Counted from the first letter of the stretch, positions 1-8,063 are shown. The stretch is 22,726 nt of DNA from RGIG6353 sp964650465 (GCA_964650465.1 CAZYTA010000041.1:1-22726), one strand, 5' to 3'. Program-made: numbers and translations. Notes: generated by a model not told the origin, from the letters alone.

Positions 1-2
1 GA

Positions 3-173
3 TACACCACACTCACAGAACTCACGCCATACGCCCTCAGAGAGCTTGTAAAGGCAGTTTATGTGGAGGCACCCGACAAGTCCAGCGGTAAGCGCAAGCA
101 GAAGGTACATATCGAATATGACCTCGTTGGCTACATTCCCGTGGATGAACTGATAAAAGCGGAACAGGCATGA
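3..173 (+). CDS. Large serine recombinase, C-terminal fragment (partial at window edge)
   Basis: Only the last 56 codons are present; the gene enters from the left in the frame starting at base 3 and stops at TGA 171-173. The readable tail (LTELTPYALRELVKAVYVEA, then PDKSSGKRKQKVHIEYDLVG and a short end) matches my memory of the DUF4368 C-terminal domain of Firmicutes site-specific serine recombinases. These enzymes integrate and excise conjugative or mobilisable elements through a serine-linked DNA intermediate. The catalytic domain lies outside the window, so activity cannot be judged. Such genes often sit at the extreme end of their element, so an element boundary may lie just to the right. 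Its stop codon is embedded in a perfect hairpin. Family assignment is fairly sure; the identity of the element is unknown. Confidence 0.8.
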   Translation, partial: YTTLTELTPYALRELVKAVYVEAPDKSSGKRKQKVHIEYDLVGYIPVDELIKAEQA

Positions 174-192
174 CCGAAATCATGCCTGTTCC
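161..192 (+). terminator. 13-bp perfect hairpin overlapping the recombinase stop codon
   Basis: GGAACAGGCATGA (161-173) pairs perfectly with TCATGCCTGTTCC (180-192) around the loop CCGAAA. The left arm is the last four codons and the stop of the recombinase. No strong T-run follows, so it is either a weak terminator or an mRNA 3'-end stabiliser. Confidence 0.5.
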
Positions 193-246
193 AAGAAATT
201 TGCATATTACTGTTTTACGACCACCGAGCATTCCCGCCGTTTTTTG

Positions 247-275
247 TTGCGCATTAGGTGATTGTGTGGTATAAT
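247..275 (+). promoter_or_regulatory. Extended -10 promoter upstream of the STAND gene
   Basis: TTGCGC (247-252), a 17-base spacer, then TATAAT (270-275) preceded by TGG, giving an extended -10 (TGN-TATAAT). Transcription would begin around 282 and run through the hairpin array into the gene starting at 537, leaving an untranslated leader of about 250 bases. The -35 is poor but the extended -10 is good. The box lies at the very edge of the hairpin array and may belong to that repeat element. Confidence 0.5.
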
Positions 276-500
276 GATTTCATCGAAGATGAAATCAGCG
301 ATATGAATTCTTAACAGAATTCTCGATATGTCATAAATGACTCGATATGTTGCCTTGCGGCAACGAGAATTCATATCATATCGAGCAATCGTAGATTGCA
401 TATCGCCAAAACTTATGGCATCTAAATTGTTCACTGATTTTATAATGAGTTTGCAAAGCAAACTCAATGAATTACACTTCGTGCATTGAGGCAATTCACA
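276..500 (+). repeat. Array of nested short hairpins (repetitive element or structured leader)
   Basis: At least six small stem-loops lie end to end: GATTTCATC/GATGAAATC (276-296), GAATTCT/AGAATTC (305-322), GTCAT/ATGAC (330-341), GTTGCC/GGCAAC (349-364), GCAATC/GATTGC (385-399) and GAGTTTGC/GCAAACTC (447-465). Weaker ones are GCCA/TGGC (405-419) and CAC/GTG (475-483). The linkers repeat CGATATG (299, 324, 343) on the left and its reverse complement CATATCG (377, 399) on the right, so the block is also globally inverted. No convincing coding frame crosses it. I recall similar hairpin-linker arrays as dispersed repeats in gut Clostridia, but cannot search for copies. It fills the gap between recombinase and STAND gene. 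Confidence 0.65.
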
Positions 501-536
501 GGACATACGGCAAAACGCTATTATGAGAGGCATGGA

Positions 537-3500
537 ATGAAGAGCTTTTTTATATCAAGTACATTCAAGGATATGCAGACGGAGAGAGATATTCTTCATG
601 AGAGGGTATTTCCGAGACTGCGAAGACTTATAAAGGAATACGGTGACGAGGTGCAAGAGGTAGATTTGCGCTGGGGCGTTGATACCGTAAATATGAGCGA
701 GGAGGAGAGCGGTCACGAGGTGCTCAAGATATGTATTGACGCCATTGACCGTTGTAAGCCCTACATAATCGTGCTTCTCGGTGAGCGCTACGGTTGGATT
801 CCGGGCAGAGATATAGTTGACTCGGTGAACGACACCCGTATCAGCGACCGCTATGAAGCCGAAATGAGTATCACCGAGCTGGAGATACAGTATGGTGCAC
901 TGCTCCGAGATGAGAACTTTGACAGGTGCGTTTTCTGCTTCAGAGACCCTGAGGTGAATGATAAAATAGATGCTGACGAAAGGTATAAGTACGACGCCGA
1001 GAGTCCGCACCACGCAAAGAGGCTTACTGCGCTCAAAAATCAGATAAGAGCGCGTGAGGGCGCTATAATAATGGACTATACTGCCGATTGGGACAGTACA
1101 GAAAAGTGCATTTCGTCACTTGACGGTTTTGAAGCGCAGATATATGAAATTCTTGAAAAAATGATAAAGCGTGATTTTGAGGGAAAAAGGCAAAAGAGCG
1201 CAAAGGAGAAGCAAAGCGAGGAAATTGACCTCATAAAAAGCGAGTATCTCTCCTCGTATGTAAGGCGATACCCCGAAGAATTCAAGATAATCAAGAGCAT
1301 CAGCAATTACGAACGGGAATATCACGGCTACTCAAAGGGTGACTGTGAGTGCATAGTGTTAAGAGGCGGCGCAGGCTCGGGCAAGAGCGCACTTATGGCG
1401 TTTACTGCCCACAAGGTATCAGAGGGCAATATGCCTGTAATACTCACCTTTGCCGCTGCGTCGGGCTGCAGAACACCGTCGCTTTTGAAAAGCTATATTA
1501 TATACAGGCTGGAGCTTCTTTTGCGTGAAAATCACGATGCCGAGATGTCGGCTGACGAAAGACTGAGGGTGCTCAACAAAAAGCTTGACAACAAAAAGGT
1601 GGTGTGCTTTGTTGACGCAGTTGACCAGATATACGGCATGAGCGAAAATGTATATATCGACTTGCCTGCACTCTGCCCGAATATTTTTTGGGTGTTCTCA
1701 GCGCTTTCGGATTTTCCCGTTGAAAATGCACTTGGCTTTTACACCTATGATGTTATTGAGGTGGGCAGTCTTTTCCGTGAGCAGATAGAGGACATCATAT
1801 TTCGCACTGCAGGCAAGCGAGGAAAGAAGCTTGACGGCGAGGTAACCTCGATGATAACTCACCGACAGGGCTCGTCAAACCCCTTGTTCATATCGCTCGT
1901 GCTCCAGCGCTTCTTTATGATGAACAAAAAGGAGTTTGAGTCTGCCGAGGCGATTGCGCCAGGTATGGACGGCTTGCACAGATATATGCAGGGCTTGCTT
2001 GAAGAAATGCCCGACCTGCCCGACAGAATGGCGGCGTACATTCTCGATGTGACGGCAAAGATGTTCGACCAGAAGCAGTTTAACGAAGTATTGATGCTCA
2101 TTGCAATGTCAAAGGGCGGACTCAGTGAAAATGAGCTGACCGACATACTCCGCCTTGAGAATATCGAATTTTCACAGCTCGGCTTTCAGCAGACGGTCTC
2201 CTACCTTTACGATGCCTTTTCTCAGCGAAGCAACGGCAAGTGGACATTTGTACACCGCCTTTTTGGTGAGGCGGTACAAGGCACAATGAGTGATGATGAC
2301 AGGGAACGAATCTGCTCTCTTTTGGTGCAGTACAGTCTTGATGATGATACCTTTATGCAAAACGAGGGCTTCTACTATATGCTCGACGCCAAAAGTGAGC
2401 ATTTTGCAAGGCTTTTTGGGGCTTTTGCCAAGTGGGAGAGCCTTGAAGATGTATTCCATACGGTAAGGCGGTTGGCAAGTGACAGCGAGGAATACAGAGA
2501 GTTTTTCACCGATATCACAAGGAAGTATCCCAGTGACGAGGCGGCTGATTTCTGGCTGTCGGCAGAGGTATTTTTGTACGGTGACGAGGCTGAAAAAATG
2601 AGCGTGGAGCTCGACCGGATACTTCTCGACTCGGATGCGGTGAGCCCTCGGGTTAAATGGCGCTTGGCGCTCGATATGGTGTATTATGCACCGAAGGGGG
2701 AAATGCTTGCCCTGCTTGAGAGAGCCGAGAATTACAGCAATTCTTTGAGCGAGCCCGAATTCAGCATTGCAAGGTCGGGTATCTATTCCGAGCTTGCCCG
2801 TGTGCTGTCGGCACTTGATGAGCCTTATGAAAAGATACAAAAGGCGCGTGAAGATGCGGTGAGCTATATTGAAAAAGCTATTGCGGAGCTTGGTGAGAGT
2901 GATGATTGGAGAAGCTATCGAGAGCTTTTCAAATATCTGAGGATAATTTGCGCCAACGCTTCCTCATGGGACAGCCCCGACAGCCTCGATTTGTGGCTGA
3001 AGGGACTCTCGCTCCTTGACTCACTTGAACGCTTTGCAGACAACAGTGCTTATAAATACCGCAGGGGCGTTTTCCTTACGAATATATCAAAAAATTACTG
3101 CAAAAAGGAGTTCAGGGATTATACCAAGGCAAAAGAATACGGCGATATGGCATTGTCCATTACCGAAGAGCTCGCCTCGGCTGAGCCTACGGTATATAAT
3201 CTTGAGCTCAAAAAGTCAGCCGTTTATGCTTATATTGAGCGCTTGAAGGAAGAATATCGGCACCCATATTTAAAAGAGGCGGTAGATGCTTCCCGCCGTG
3301 TTTATACGGCTCTCAAGGACGATTACAGCAAAAAGGAGCTTGCTTATGCCGAGGCTCGCTACGCTTCGTCAATGGCGCTTGCAATAAATACTGTAAACGA
3401 TAACTTCAAGCATGTGATGATTTCAGAGACCGACGAGATATGGGACCACAGCTTTGCGCTGTACGAGGAGCTTATTTCTCAGGACAAGTGCGATATGAAC

Positions 3501-5480
3501 GAAAAGGGCTCGTATGCGACCTATCTCATATCCCGAGCGGAAATATACAGATTCAGGGGCTATTATGAAAAGGCGATGACCTACGCCGAGCGCAGTATTG
3601 AGCTTCTTGAAGCCTACAAGTCATGGTCGTTTGAACGCTATCAAAAGGCAAGGACTGAGGAAATGAAGCGCTATGAGTATCACGGTGTGAACTGGTCGAT
3701 GGGCTGGCTTGCAAGGGCAAAGGGCGTTATTGCAGATATTTATATTTCACGCCTTGAATGTGACAGGGCAGAGCTTTTTGCAAAAGAGGCTTATGAGCTC
3801 TCATTTGAAAGGTCAAGCACCATCGCTTCTCACTACAAGCGTGCTATGGACTCTCTTGTTATTCTTGCCAAGGCAAAGTATTATCAGCGCAAGGACAGTG
3901 AGGCGCTTGAGGTGTGCGATACTCTTGCAGGTCTTGTGAGTGACCCGAAAGCCGAGCACTTTGAAACCGAGCTCATAAAGGGTGAGGCGGCTTACATACG
4001 AGCCCGCATTGCTCTGCTTGGCGGAGATACCAAGAGCGCTTGGGAATACTGTCTTGAATGTGAGAAGTATTCCGTGAAGGATTCACTCTACCGTGATAAG
4101 CTTGCCGTTTTAAAGGCAGACTGTCTTAGCTCACTTGGTGACAGCACTGCTAACGGTGCGTGGCTTGATGCCCTCAAGCTTTGGCGTAACCGTTTTGATG
4201 TGGAAAAGGGAATATTTGAAAAAAATGTTCACTTTAACATTTATGTCAGCTATGGTCGTGTAACGAAGCTGATATGCACCAGGGAGGACAAGCGATATGC
4301 TATTGCTGCATATTATATGGCGTATTGCTTTTACAATTATGCATCGGAATTCAGAGACGAAAGTCAGCTTGACGAGACGGCAACATTCAACGGCTCTAAC
4401 AAGGATATTCTTGAAATTCTCAATCTGCTCGACCTTGGTACGCTCAACACTATCCGACCCGAATGGTTCAAGCTCGGCTTGCAGTATGAGAGCGTTGAGA
4501 GAGCGTGCGCTCTGCCGAGAGCTGACAGTGCTTCCGCCTTTGTTGACACTCTTGTGTCTCTCACATCACCAAAGGTAAATCCGTGTGTATATGACTTTAT
4601 TCTGTCAAACAGTGATGTCATTGAGAGTGCTGTGCCCACAGCTGAGCAGTTTGCTGTGCTCTCGGACAGCGCAAAGCTTATCGACAACGAGCTGTTCAGC
4701 GAGAGGGTTGATTTCAAGCAGGCGCTTGAACGAGCCGTACTTCATCGACAGGCTTTTTCAAGCGATTCTATTCCTGTTTTCTGGCGCAACTTCACGCACT
4801 ATACTATATGGTCAGATGATGATATACAAAAGCGTATTTTGCTGTGGCGGGCGTATTTCAGGCTTCTTCTTTTCACAGCGAGGTGCAGGGATACCGATGA
4901 AAACGGCAAGAAGAGGGTGCTTGATATGCTTCTCTTTGCGTTCAGAGGTATTGCCGATATAGAAAACGACGGCAAGGGTGTTGAGGGCGCTGATTTTGCA
5001 AGCATAACCGACAAAGAGCTTATCTCGCTCATTGACATATTCAGTATGGAAAATGAGCTGAGGAACAAGGGCGGCTTCAGGTATTGGTACGAGAGCAAAA
5101 ACTGTTGGGTAACCGAAATGTACGAGAGGACAGGGGACAGGAGTCATCTTGACAGGAGACTGTGTGAGTTCAATGAATTCCTCACCGACAAATATGAGCA
5201 GATTTATCAGGGATATGATGTCAGCGACAAGAAGAATATGGTGTTTGAGGTTTCTCAGGCTGCCATGCACTTTATCCGCACACTTGCAGAAAACGGCTTC
5301 GATGCCGAGGCGCTTGAGGTTGCCCGCTGGTTTGAGGGAACACCCTCACTTCGGGGCAGAATGATGTCACGTACTCTTGAGCTTCTTTCGGGCGGCGGTG
5401 AGTGGCTTGAAAAAATCAAGCTGAGTTACTACGCAAAGTGGCTCGATACCGACGATTTGCGCACCCTGCGTGTACAGTGA
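537..5480 (+). CDS. DUF4062 - NACHT/STAND NTPase - TPR-like giant protein, candidate antiphage sensor
   Basis: A cytoplasmic protein of 1647 aa. Residues 1-90 (FFISSTFKDMQTERD, EVDLRWGV, LLGERYGWIP) are a typical DUF4062 domain. A P-loop NTPase follows: Walker A GGAGSGKS at 277-284, Walker B VVCFVDAVD with D360 and D363, then SNPLFISLVLQ at 447-457 and the winged-helix signature FVHRLFGEAV at 571-580, as in nephrocystin-3-like NACHT proteins. Residues from about 740 to 1300 are alpha-helical with TPR-like units (EKAMTYAERSIELLE, AELFAKEAYELSFE, SEALEVCDTLAGL); the last 300 are helical and unassigned. Start: ATG 537 with GAGAGG six bases upstream and the usual MKxFFISSTF beginning; the frame is open back to 486 but without a ribosome site. 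STAND proteins couple C-terminal ligand sensing to NTPase-driven oligomerisation and N-terminal effector activation. The defence role is inferred from architecture and the neighbouring recombinase. No partner effector gene is visible. Confidence 0.85.
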   Translation: MKSFFISSTFKDMQTERDILHERVFPRLRRLIKEYGDEVQEVDLRWGVDTVNMSEEESGHEVLKICIDAIDRCKPYIIVLLGERYGWIPGRDIVDSVNDTRISDRYEAEMSITELEIQYGALLRDENFDRCVFCFRDPEVNDKIDADERYKYDAESPHHAKRLTALKNQIRAREGAIIMDYTADWDSTEKCISSLDGFEAQIYEILEKMIKRDFEGKRQKSAKEKQSEEIDLIKSEYLSSYVRRYPEEFKIIKSISNYEREYHGYSKGDCECIVLRGGAGSGKSALMAFTAHKVSEGNMPVILTFAAASGCRTPSLLKSYIIYRLELLLRENHDAEMSADERLRVLNKKLDNKKVVCFVDAVDQIYGMSENVYIDLPALCPNIFWVFSALSDFPVENALGFYTYDVIEVGSLFREQIEDIIFRTAGKRGKKLDGEVTSMITHRQGSSNPLFISLVLQRFFMMNKKEFESAEAIAPGMDGLHRYMQGLLEEMPDLPDRMAAYILDVTAKMFDQKQFNEVLMLIAMSKGGLSENELTDILRLENIEFSQLGFQQTVSYLYDAFSQRSNGKWTFVHRLFGEAVQGTMSDDDRERICSLLVQYSLDDDTFMQNEGFYYMLDAKSEHFARLFGAFAKWESLEDVFHTVRRLASDSEEYREFFTDITRKYPSDEAADFWLSAEVFLYGDEAEKMSVELDRILLDSDAVSPRVKWRLALDMVYYAPKGEMLALLERAENYSNSLSEPEFSIARSGIYSELARVLSALDEPYEKIQKAREDAVSYIEKAIAELGESDDWRSYRELFKYLRIICANASSWDSPDSLDLWLKGLSLLDSLERFADNSAYKYRRGVFLTNISKNYCKKEFRDYTKAKEYGDMALSITEELASAEPTVYNLELKKSAVYAYIERLKEEYRHPYLKEAVDASRRVYTALKDDYSKKELAYAEARYASSMALAINTVNDNFKHVMISETDEIWDHSFALYEELISQDKCDMNEKGSYATYLISRAEIYRFRGYYEKAMTYAERSIELLEAYKSWSFERYQKARTEEMKRYEYHGVNWSMGWLARAKGVIADIYISRLECDRAELFAKEAYELSFERSSTIASHYKRAMDSLVILAKAKYYQRKDSEALEVCDTLAGLVSDPKAEHFETELIKGEAAYIRARIALLGGDTKSAWEYCLECEKYSVKDSLYRDKLAVLKADCLSSLGDSTANGAWLDALKLWRNRFDVEKGIFEKNVHFNIYVSYGRVTKLICTREDKRYAIAAYYMAYCFYNYASEFRDESQLDETATFNGSNKDILEILNLLDLGTLNTIRPEWFKLGLQYESVERACALPRADSASAFVDTLVSLTSPKVNPCVYDFILSNSDVIESAVPTAEQFAVLSDSAKLIDNELFSERVDFKQALERAVLHRQAFSSDSIPVFWRNFTHYTIWSDDDIQKRILLWRAYFRLLLFTARCRDTDENGKKRVLDMLLFAFRGIADIENDGKGVEGADFASITDKELISLIDIFSMENELRNKGGFRYWYESKNCWVTEMYERTGDRSHLDRRLCEFNEFLTDKYEQIYQGYDVSDKKNMVFEVSQAAMHFIRTLAENGFDAEALEVARWFEGTPSLRGRMMSRTLELLSGGGEWLEKIKLSYYAKWLDTDDLRTLRVQ

Positions 5481-5506
5481 GCTTTATGCAATTCCTCGGT
5501 TGAAAA

Positions 5507-5558
5507 GGGGATGTAAAAAAACTCAACCAGAGTTTTTTCACATTCCCATTTTTTTATC
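5507..5558 (+). terminator. Intrinsic terminator of the STAND gene
   Basis: GGGGATGTAAAAAAACTC (5507-5524) pairs with GAGTTTTTTCACATTCCC (5530-5547) with one A-C mismatch and one G-U pair, loop AACCA, followed by ATTTTTTTATC. On the minus strand the stem is followed by CCCCTTTT, so it may also stop transcription coming from the acyltransferase gene. Confidence 0.85.
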
Positions 5559-5563
5559 TATAA

Positions 5564-5662
5564 GGAAATTGCGTTGAATCAACCTCGCCGTTTTACCTTG
5601 TTTTGGTTTATATATTGGTTGCGATAGGCGGGCATTGTCAGCGGCGACTCGCCGCTTTTTTA
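5564..5662 (+). repeat. 99-bp dispersed repeat, full copy 1
   Basis: Begins GGAAATTG, contains CAACCTCGCCGTTTTAC and GATAGGCGGGCATTGTC, and ends in the palindrome at 5640-5656 (arms AGCGGCGA and TCGCCGCT around C) plus TTTTTTA. CTCGCC near the left can pair with GGCGGG in the middle, so the unit can fold into two stems. It is in direct tandem with copy 2 at 106-base spacing and differs from it at only two of 99 positions. Confidence 0.9.
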
Positions 5663-5669
5663 ATATACA

Positions 5670-5768
5670 GGAAATTGCGTTGAATCAACCTCGCCGTTTT
5701 ACTTTGTTTTGGTTTATATATTGGTTGCGATAGGCTGGCATTGTCAGCGGCGACTCGCCGCTTTTTTA
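5670..5768 (+). repeat. 99-bp dispersed repeat, full copy 2
   Basis: Same length as copy 1; the two differences are C to T in TTTTAC(C/T)TTG and GGCG to GGCT in the middle. The second one weakens the internal CTCGCC/GGCGAG pairing. The end palindrome at 5746-5762 supplies the last codons and stop of the minus-strand acyltransferase gene. Confidence 0.9.
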
Positions 5769-7021
5769 TCTTTAACTGACAGCTGATATAGTATCTCGGT
5801 GGCAAATGCAAGCTTTGTTACTACATTCTCCTTGGTTTCGGGATAGCAGTAGAAGGAGTCATTTTCAGTTGAAATATCCACACAGTCAAGAGGCTTGAGA
5901 TAACAGTAGTCATACTCTATGTGCAGACTGTTTGTCTGGATGGGCTCACGCTTTATGCAGTAGTCCTCTCCGTTATAGTGACCTTCAAGTACAAAGCCCT
6001 CTTTGGCGTTGTGTCTCAGCCTTGCGTGTCCCAGCTTCTCGAATTTCCAACAGCGGGGCATTGAATAAACATCCACCTCGTCCTCAAAGGAATAGGTTCC
6101 TTCAAGAATCTGCTTTTCCACCTGCTCACGTTCCCACCTGAACCAATCGGGTACATGGCTGAATTCGGTTTCTCCTTCGTTGGCGCTCAGAGTTCCGTCC
6201 TCGTTCAGTGTCCAACGCTTTTGACAGTGAGTACAGAATATTTCACTGCCCTCGGAGGACATTTTTGACTCGGTCAAGCAGTTGGGACATTGATAGAGTA
6301 TCTTGTGCATTCCCTCGGCACGGAATTTTTCGGTTATCTTTATACCGTTTTCCTTCTGGTAGCGGTATTCGTCATAGTCAAGGGCACACCTGATAGCTTC
6401 GTTTATCTCTGCATCGGTCATATTATTTATGTCATCGGGGGTCAGTATCTGTGTTGCAGTGGTGTGAAGAGGCACACGGCGCTTCTTGCGGAAGTTCCAG
6501 AAGGGTGAATGAAGATAGTTCCCGTGATGAACGATTGCCACTACAGGCACCTTGAGCCTTTTTACCAACATTCCCAGAGATTCCGGCATATAAGATGTGA
6601 TACCGCAGGGCGAGTAACGTGCCTCGGGGTACATACAGAGAATGTCGCCTCGGTTGATTACCTTGCGGATGGACTTGAGAAGATGTATGTCCATTGTAAA
6701 TTTTCTGGTGCAAATTGCTCCGATAAATTCCATCAGCCAAGGACGGCGGTAGTATCCGTCGATGCTGACAACATTATTGACTCTGTGAGGGGCAGTGACC
6801 ATTGAGGCAAGCTCAAAGTCGATAAAATACATATGGTTTGACAGCACTATGTATGGAGGCTTAAGCCCCTCCATGTTTATTTTTTCTACCTTGTATTTTT
6901 TGGTCATAAGCACGATTTTGGAAAGTATCCATATGAGCCATACTATTATCAAGGGCTGGCGCATGGGATATTTTGCGGTCTTATACCGTTTTTTGTTTTT
7001 ATAGTTTACATCTTTGTTCAT
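5744..7021 (-). CDS. PlsC-like 1-acylglycerol-3-phosphate acyltransferase with zinc ribbon
   Basis: A 425-aa protein of the lysophospholipid acyltransferase family, which transfers acyl groups to glycerolipid precursors at the inner face of the membrane. One hydrophobic segment lies at about 22-39. Motif I is the NHx4D box NHMYFID (H63, D68); YPEARYS at 131-137 stands where FPEGTRS is usual. After the catalytic domain a CxxC...CxxC zinc ribbon appears (C245, C248, C263, C266), followed by about 150 unassigned residues, making it nearly twice the length of a plain PlsC. ATG 7021 has AAGGTGGAG upstream and its own promoter, divergent from the hydrolase-luxS operon. The last residues (KKAASRR) and the stop are encoded by the 99-bp repeat, so the original C-terminus may have been altered. 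Acyltransferase fold is sure; substrate unknown. Confidence 0.85.
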   Translation of the reverse strand: MNKDVNYKNKKRYKTAKYPMRQPLIIVWLIWILSKIVLMTKKYKVEKINMEGLKPPYIVLSNHMYFIDFELASMVTAPHRVNNVVSIDGYYRRPWLMEFIGAICTRKFTMDIHLLKSIRKVINRGDILCMYPEARYSPCGITSYMPESLGMLVKRLKVPVVAIVHHGNYLHSPFWNFRKKRRVPLHTTATQILTPDDINNMTDAEINEAIRCALDYDEYRYQKENGIKITEKFRAEGMHKILYQCPNCLTESKMSSEGSEIFCTHCQKRWTLNEDGTLSANEGETEFSHVPDWFRWEREQVEKQILEGTYSFEDEVDVYSMPRCWKFEKLGHARLRHNAKEGFVLEGHYNGEDYCIKREPIQTNSLHIEYDYCYLKPLDCVDISTENDSFYCYPETKENVVTKLAFATEILYQLSVKDKKAASRR

Positions 7022-7052
7022 AAATTTACTCCACCTTGGCTGTTATAAATTT

Positions 7053-7081
7053 ATTATAAACTATTTGTTAAGAAAAATCAA
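7053..7081 (-). promoter_or_regulatory. Promoter of the PlsC-like gene
   Basis: On the minus strand TTGATT (7081-7076), a 17-base spacer and TATAAT (7058-7053), about 32 bases before the ATG at 7021. It stands back to back with the promoter of the hydrolase-luxS operon. Confidence 0.7.
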
Positions 7082-7087
7082 CTTATT

Positions 7088-7117
7088 TTGACAAAAACCA
7101 ATAAAGCGTGATATAAT
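7088..7117 (+). promoter_or_regulatory. Consensus promoter of the hydrolase-luxS operon
   Basis: Perfect TTGACA (7088-7093) and perfect TATAAT (7112-7117) with an 18-base spacer; GAGGTG at 7123-7128 then serves the ATG at 7135. Transcription would start around 7124, so the leader is nearly absent. Confidence 0.85.
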
Positions 7118-7134
7118 ACATCGAGGTGTTTTTT

Positions 7135-8061
7135 ATGGAATTGTTAATTGCACTGATATCGGTGCTTGCTGTAGTGCTGATAACAGCTTTTATAATTTTT
7201 TACAGGATATTCTATTCGGTAAGAAAAAAGAGCACAGAGGAATACCCTATGCCCGACGGTGAGATATATGAGCCGTATTACGATATTATGCGAGGATGGC
7301 AGAAGGAGATAAGAGCACTGCCGCATAGGGACATCGAGATAAAGTCTCATGACGGTCTGATTCTGCGCGGCAAGTACTACGAATACCAAAAGGGAGCACC
7401 CATTGAGCTGATGTTTCACGGCTACAAGGGCAGAGCGGAAAGCGACCTGTGCGGAGGGGTTATGAGGTGCTTCAAGCTGGGCAGAAGCGTGCTTACCGTT
7501 GATCACAGGGCAAGCGGAGACAGCGAGGGCAGAGTTATAACCTTCGGAGTGAACGAGAGCCGAGACTGTGAAAAATGGGTAGAATATATCGTAAACAATA
7601 TTGACAAGGATGCAAGGATAATACTGACGGGCATTTCAATGGGAGCGGCAACTGTTATGATTGCAGCCGCATCCGAGCTTCCCGAAAATGTAATAGGAGT
7701 TCTTGCGGATTGCGGATATACCTCTGCAAAAGCTATTATAAAAAAGGTTATGAGGGAAATGAAGCTTCCTGCCGACCTGCTCTATCCCTTTGCAAGACTG
7801 GGAGCAAGGCTGTACGGCGGTTTTGACCCGGATGAACGCTCACCTATTGACGCTGTTAAAAGGGCAAGGGTGCCTATCATTTTTATACACGGCGACACCG
7901 ATGCCTTTGTACCCTATGAAATGAGTGTGGAAAACTACAATGCCTGCGTGTCCCGAAAAAGACTTGTAACGGTCAAGGGTGCAGGACACGGACTTGCATA
8001 TCCCATTGACCCCAAGCTTTATCTTGATGAAATAACAGAATTTTTTAAGGAGCAGAAGTAA
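7135..8061 (+). CDS. Membrane-anchored alpha/beta hydrolase (YqkD-like serine hydrolase)
   Basis: A 308-aa protein with one N-terminal membrane segment (residues 4-24) followed by RxxYSVRKK, suggesting a signal anchor. The alpha/beta-hydrolase fold is shown by the oxyanion stretch FHGYKG (94-99), the nucleophile elbow GISMG with Ser168, an acid in HGDTDAFVP (Asp256 likely) and His285 in GAGHG. Length and order of motifs resemble Bacillus YqkD, an uncharacterised serine aminopeptidase/esterase relative. ATG 7135 is chosen because GAGGTG lies six bases upstream; the GTG at 7126 in the same frame falls inside that site. It is followed two bases later by luxS, so the two are co-transcribed. Fold and triad are sure; substrate is unknown, and a metabolic link to LuxS products is not evident. 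Confidence 0.88.
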   Translation: MELLIALISVLAVVLITAFIIFYRIFYSVRKKSTEEYPMPDGEIYEPYYDIMRGWQKEIRALPHRDIEIKSHDGLILRGKYYEYQKGAPIELMFHGYKGRAESDLCGGVMRCFKLGRSVLTVDHRASGDSEGRVITFGVNESRDCEKWVEYIVNNIDKDARIILTGISMGAATVMIAAASELPENVIGVLADCGYTSAKAIIKKVMREMKLPADLLYPFARLGARLYGGFDPDERSPIDAVKRARVPIIFIHGDTDAFVPYEMSVENYNACVSRKRLVTVKGAGHGLAYPIDPKLYLDEITEFFKEQK

Positions 8062-8063
8062 AA

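Noticed and set aside
213..246. Possible eighth copy of the dispersed repeat (CGAGCATTCCCGCCGTTTTTTG)
   Set aside because: It recalls the right half with its middle deleted, but the match is short and could be chance; not counted.
276..500. CRISPR array or retron-type RNA in the hairpin block
   Set aside because: Hairpin arms differ from each other, spacers are only linkers of about 7-10 bases, and no cas gene or reverse transcriptase is present.
486..536. TTG start at 486 giving a 17-residue longer STAND protein
   Set aside because: No ribosome site precedes it, the extension lies in repeat sequence, and DUF4062 proteins normally start at MKxFFISSTF.
2172..2840. 222-codon open frame antisense to the STAND gene
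   Set aside because: No recognisable domain, no ribosome site, and it mirrors the strongly supported plus-strand NTPase/helical region; treated as a chance frame.
5564..5768. Tandem 99-bp repeats as attachment sites of the recombinase element
   Set aside because: Other copies of the repeat lie throughout the window away from any recombinase, and serine recombinases need only a very short core, so the repeats are better seen as a dispersed family.
7126..7134. GTG start for the alpha/beta hydrolase at 7126
   Set aside because: This codon is part of the GAGGTG ribosome site for the ATG at 7135 and lies at or just after the predicted transcript start.
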